Shown: positions 63,950 through 64,000 of the stretch, piece after piece
Layout of the letters: each line of letters starts with the position of its first letter
How positions within the stretch are numbered: the first letter of the stretch is position 1
Source of the DNA: CAYSUS01 sp964434165
GTDB taxonomy: Bacteria > Planctomycetota > Planctomycetia > Pirellulales > Thermoguttaceae
Assembly (NCBI GenBank): GCA_964434165.1
Contig: CAYSUS010000036.1
Span: forward strand, 4,404-68,403
Direction of reading: 5' to 3'
DNA: 64,000 nt
The notes under the pieces: generated by a model
Told to the model about the DNA's origin: nothing
Databases searched by the model: none
Seen by the model: only the letters and a program-made list of their open reading frames with translations
Made by a program: the position numbers and the translations under genes

Positions 63950-64000
63950 CGTGCCCCCGTTTTCTGTACCAGGGGTTATGGGAGTACGGTCTGGGTTAAG
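63947..64000. mobile_element. Possible end of an insertion sequence (partial)
   Basis: From 63947 the sequence reads TGACGTGCCCCCGTTTTCTG, a TG-starting terminal repeat of the kind found in IS3-family elements, and it interrupts the sulfotransferase frame exactly at its first bases. The element would continue beyond the window. The mirror repeat, direct repeat and transposase cannot be seen here. Confidence 0.4.

Noticed and set aside
1..64000. CRISPR array, rRNA or prophage genes
   Set aside because: No regularly spaced direct repeats, rRNA-like stretches or phage structural genes were seen on either strand.

Overview
The window reads as one large chromosomal locus for cell-surface glycan synthesis and export. 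It probably comes from a Planctomycetota (PVC superphylum) bacterium, most likely a high-GC environmental genome. The best lineage marker is the type II/IV prepilin-like protein at 41638-42828, which carries the H-X9-DG motif typical of planctomycete, lentisphaeral and verrucomicrobial pseudopilins. TPR/TMTC-like membrane proteins, a PcRGLX/YetA-like RIFT-barrel protein and several sulfotransferases fit the same group. No rRNA, tRNA or CRISPR array was seen.

Layout. (i) 1-4011, minus strand: three exported proteins in a row, namely a RIFT-barrel polysaccharide-active-like protein cut by the window edge, a beta-propeller-like protein, and an NHL-repeat protein with an apparent frameshift. (ii) 4626-7247, minus strand: a polytopic TPR membrane protein. 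(iii) 7551-25544, plus strand: a WlbA-type sugar oxidase, the Wzm/Wzt pair of an ABC polysaccharide exporter, methyltransferases, GT4-type glycosyltransferases, two sulfotransferase-like proteins, a NodB-fold protein, an asparagine-synthase-like amidotransferase and a UDP-GlcNAc 2-epimerase. Base composition drops sharply inside wzt (77% GC in one 60-base row of the ATPase part, 52-53% in rows of the C-terminal part) and stays lower through much of this block. (iv) 25681-42828: a TPR membrane protein, a DPM1-like GT2, a GT4, a methyltransferase, a flippase-like membrane protein, three TMTC-like GT-C/TPR paralogues with an ArnT-like GT-C between two of them, a flavin amine-oxidase-like protein and the prepilin. 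(v) 42853-50734: an MFS/spermidine-synthase/TPR fusion, a minus-strand GT2, a GT39-like protein and a second flippase-like protein. (vi) 50856-63525: a tightly packed set for a modified nucleotide sugar, with a DegT aminotransferase, a peroxiredoxin-like protein, a WbuC cupin, two small membrane/winged-helix proteins, two SDR epimerase/dehydratases, a split transketolase, a zinc alcohol dehydrogenase, a HAD phosphatase, an APH-fold kinase, a methyltransferase and a nucleotidyltransferase-PfkB fusion. (vii) 63644-64000: a sulfotransferase cut short, apparently by the end of an insertion sequence.

Together the genes suggest that a sulfated, methylated and possibly amidated heteropolysaccharide is built at the inner face of the membrane by the GT4/GT2 enzymes and exported by Wzm/Wzt. 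The GT-C/TPR membrane proteins probably glycosylate exported proteins or lipid-linked glycans. The most promising candidate for something undescribed is the 50.8-63.5 kb set. It joins a stand-alone split transketolase to an aminotransferase, dehydrogenase, kinase, phosphatase and a domain-swapped HldE-like enzyme without the usual heptose isomerase, and it has a pair of uncharacterised membrane/winged-helix proteins immediately upstream.
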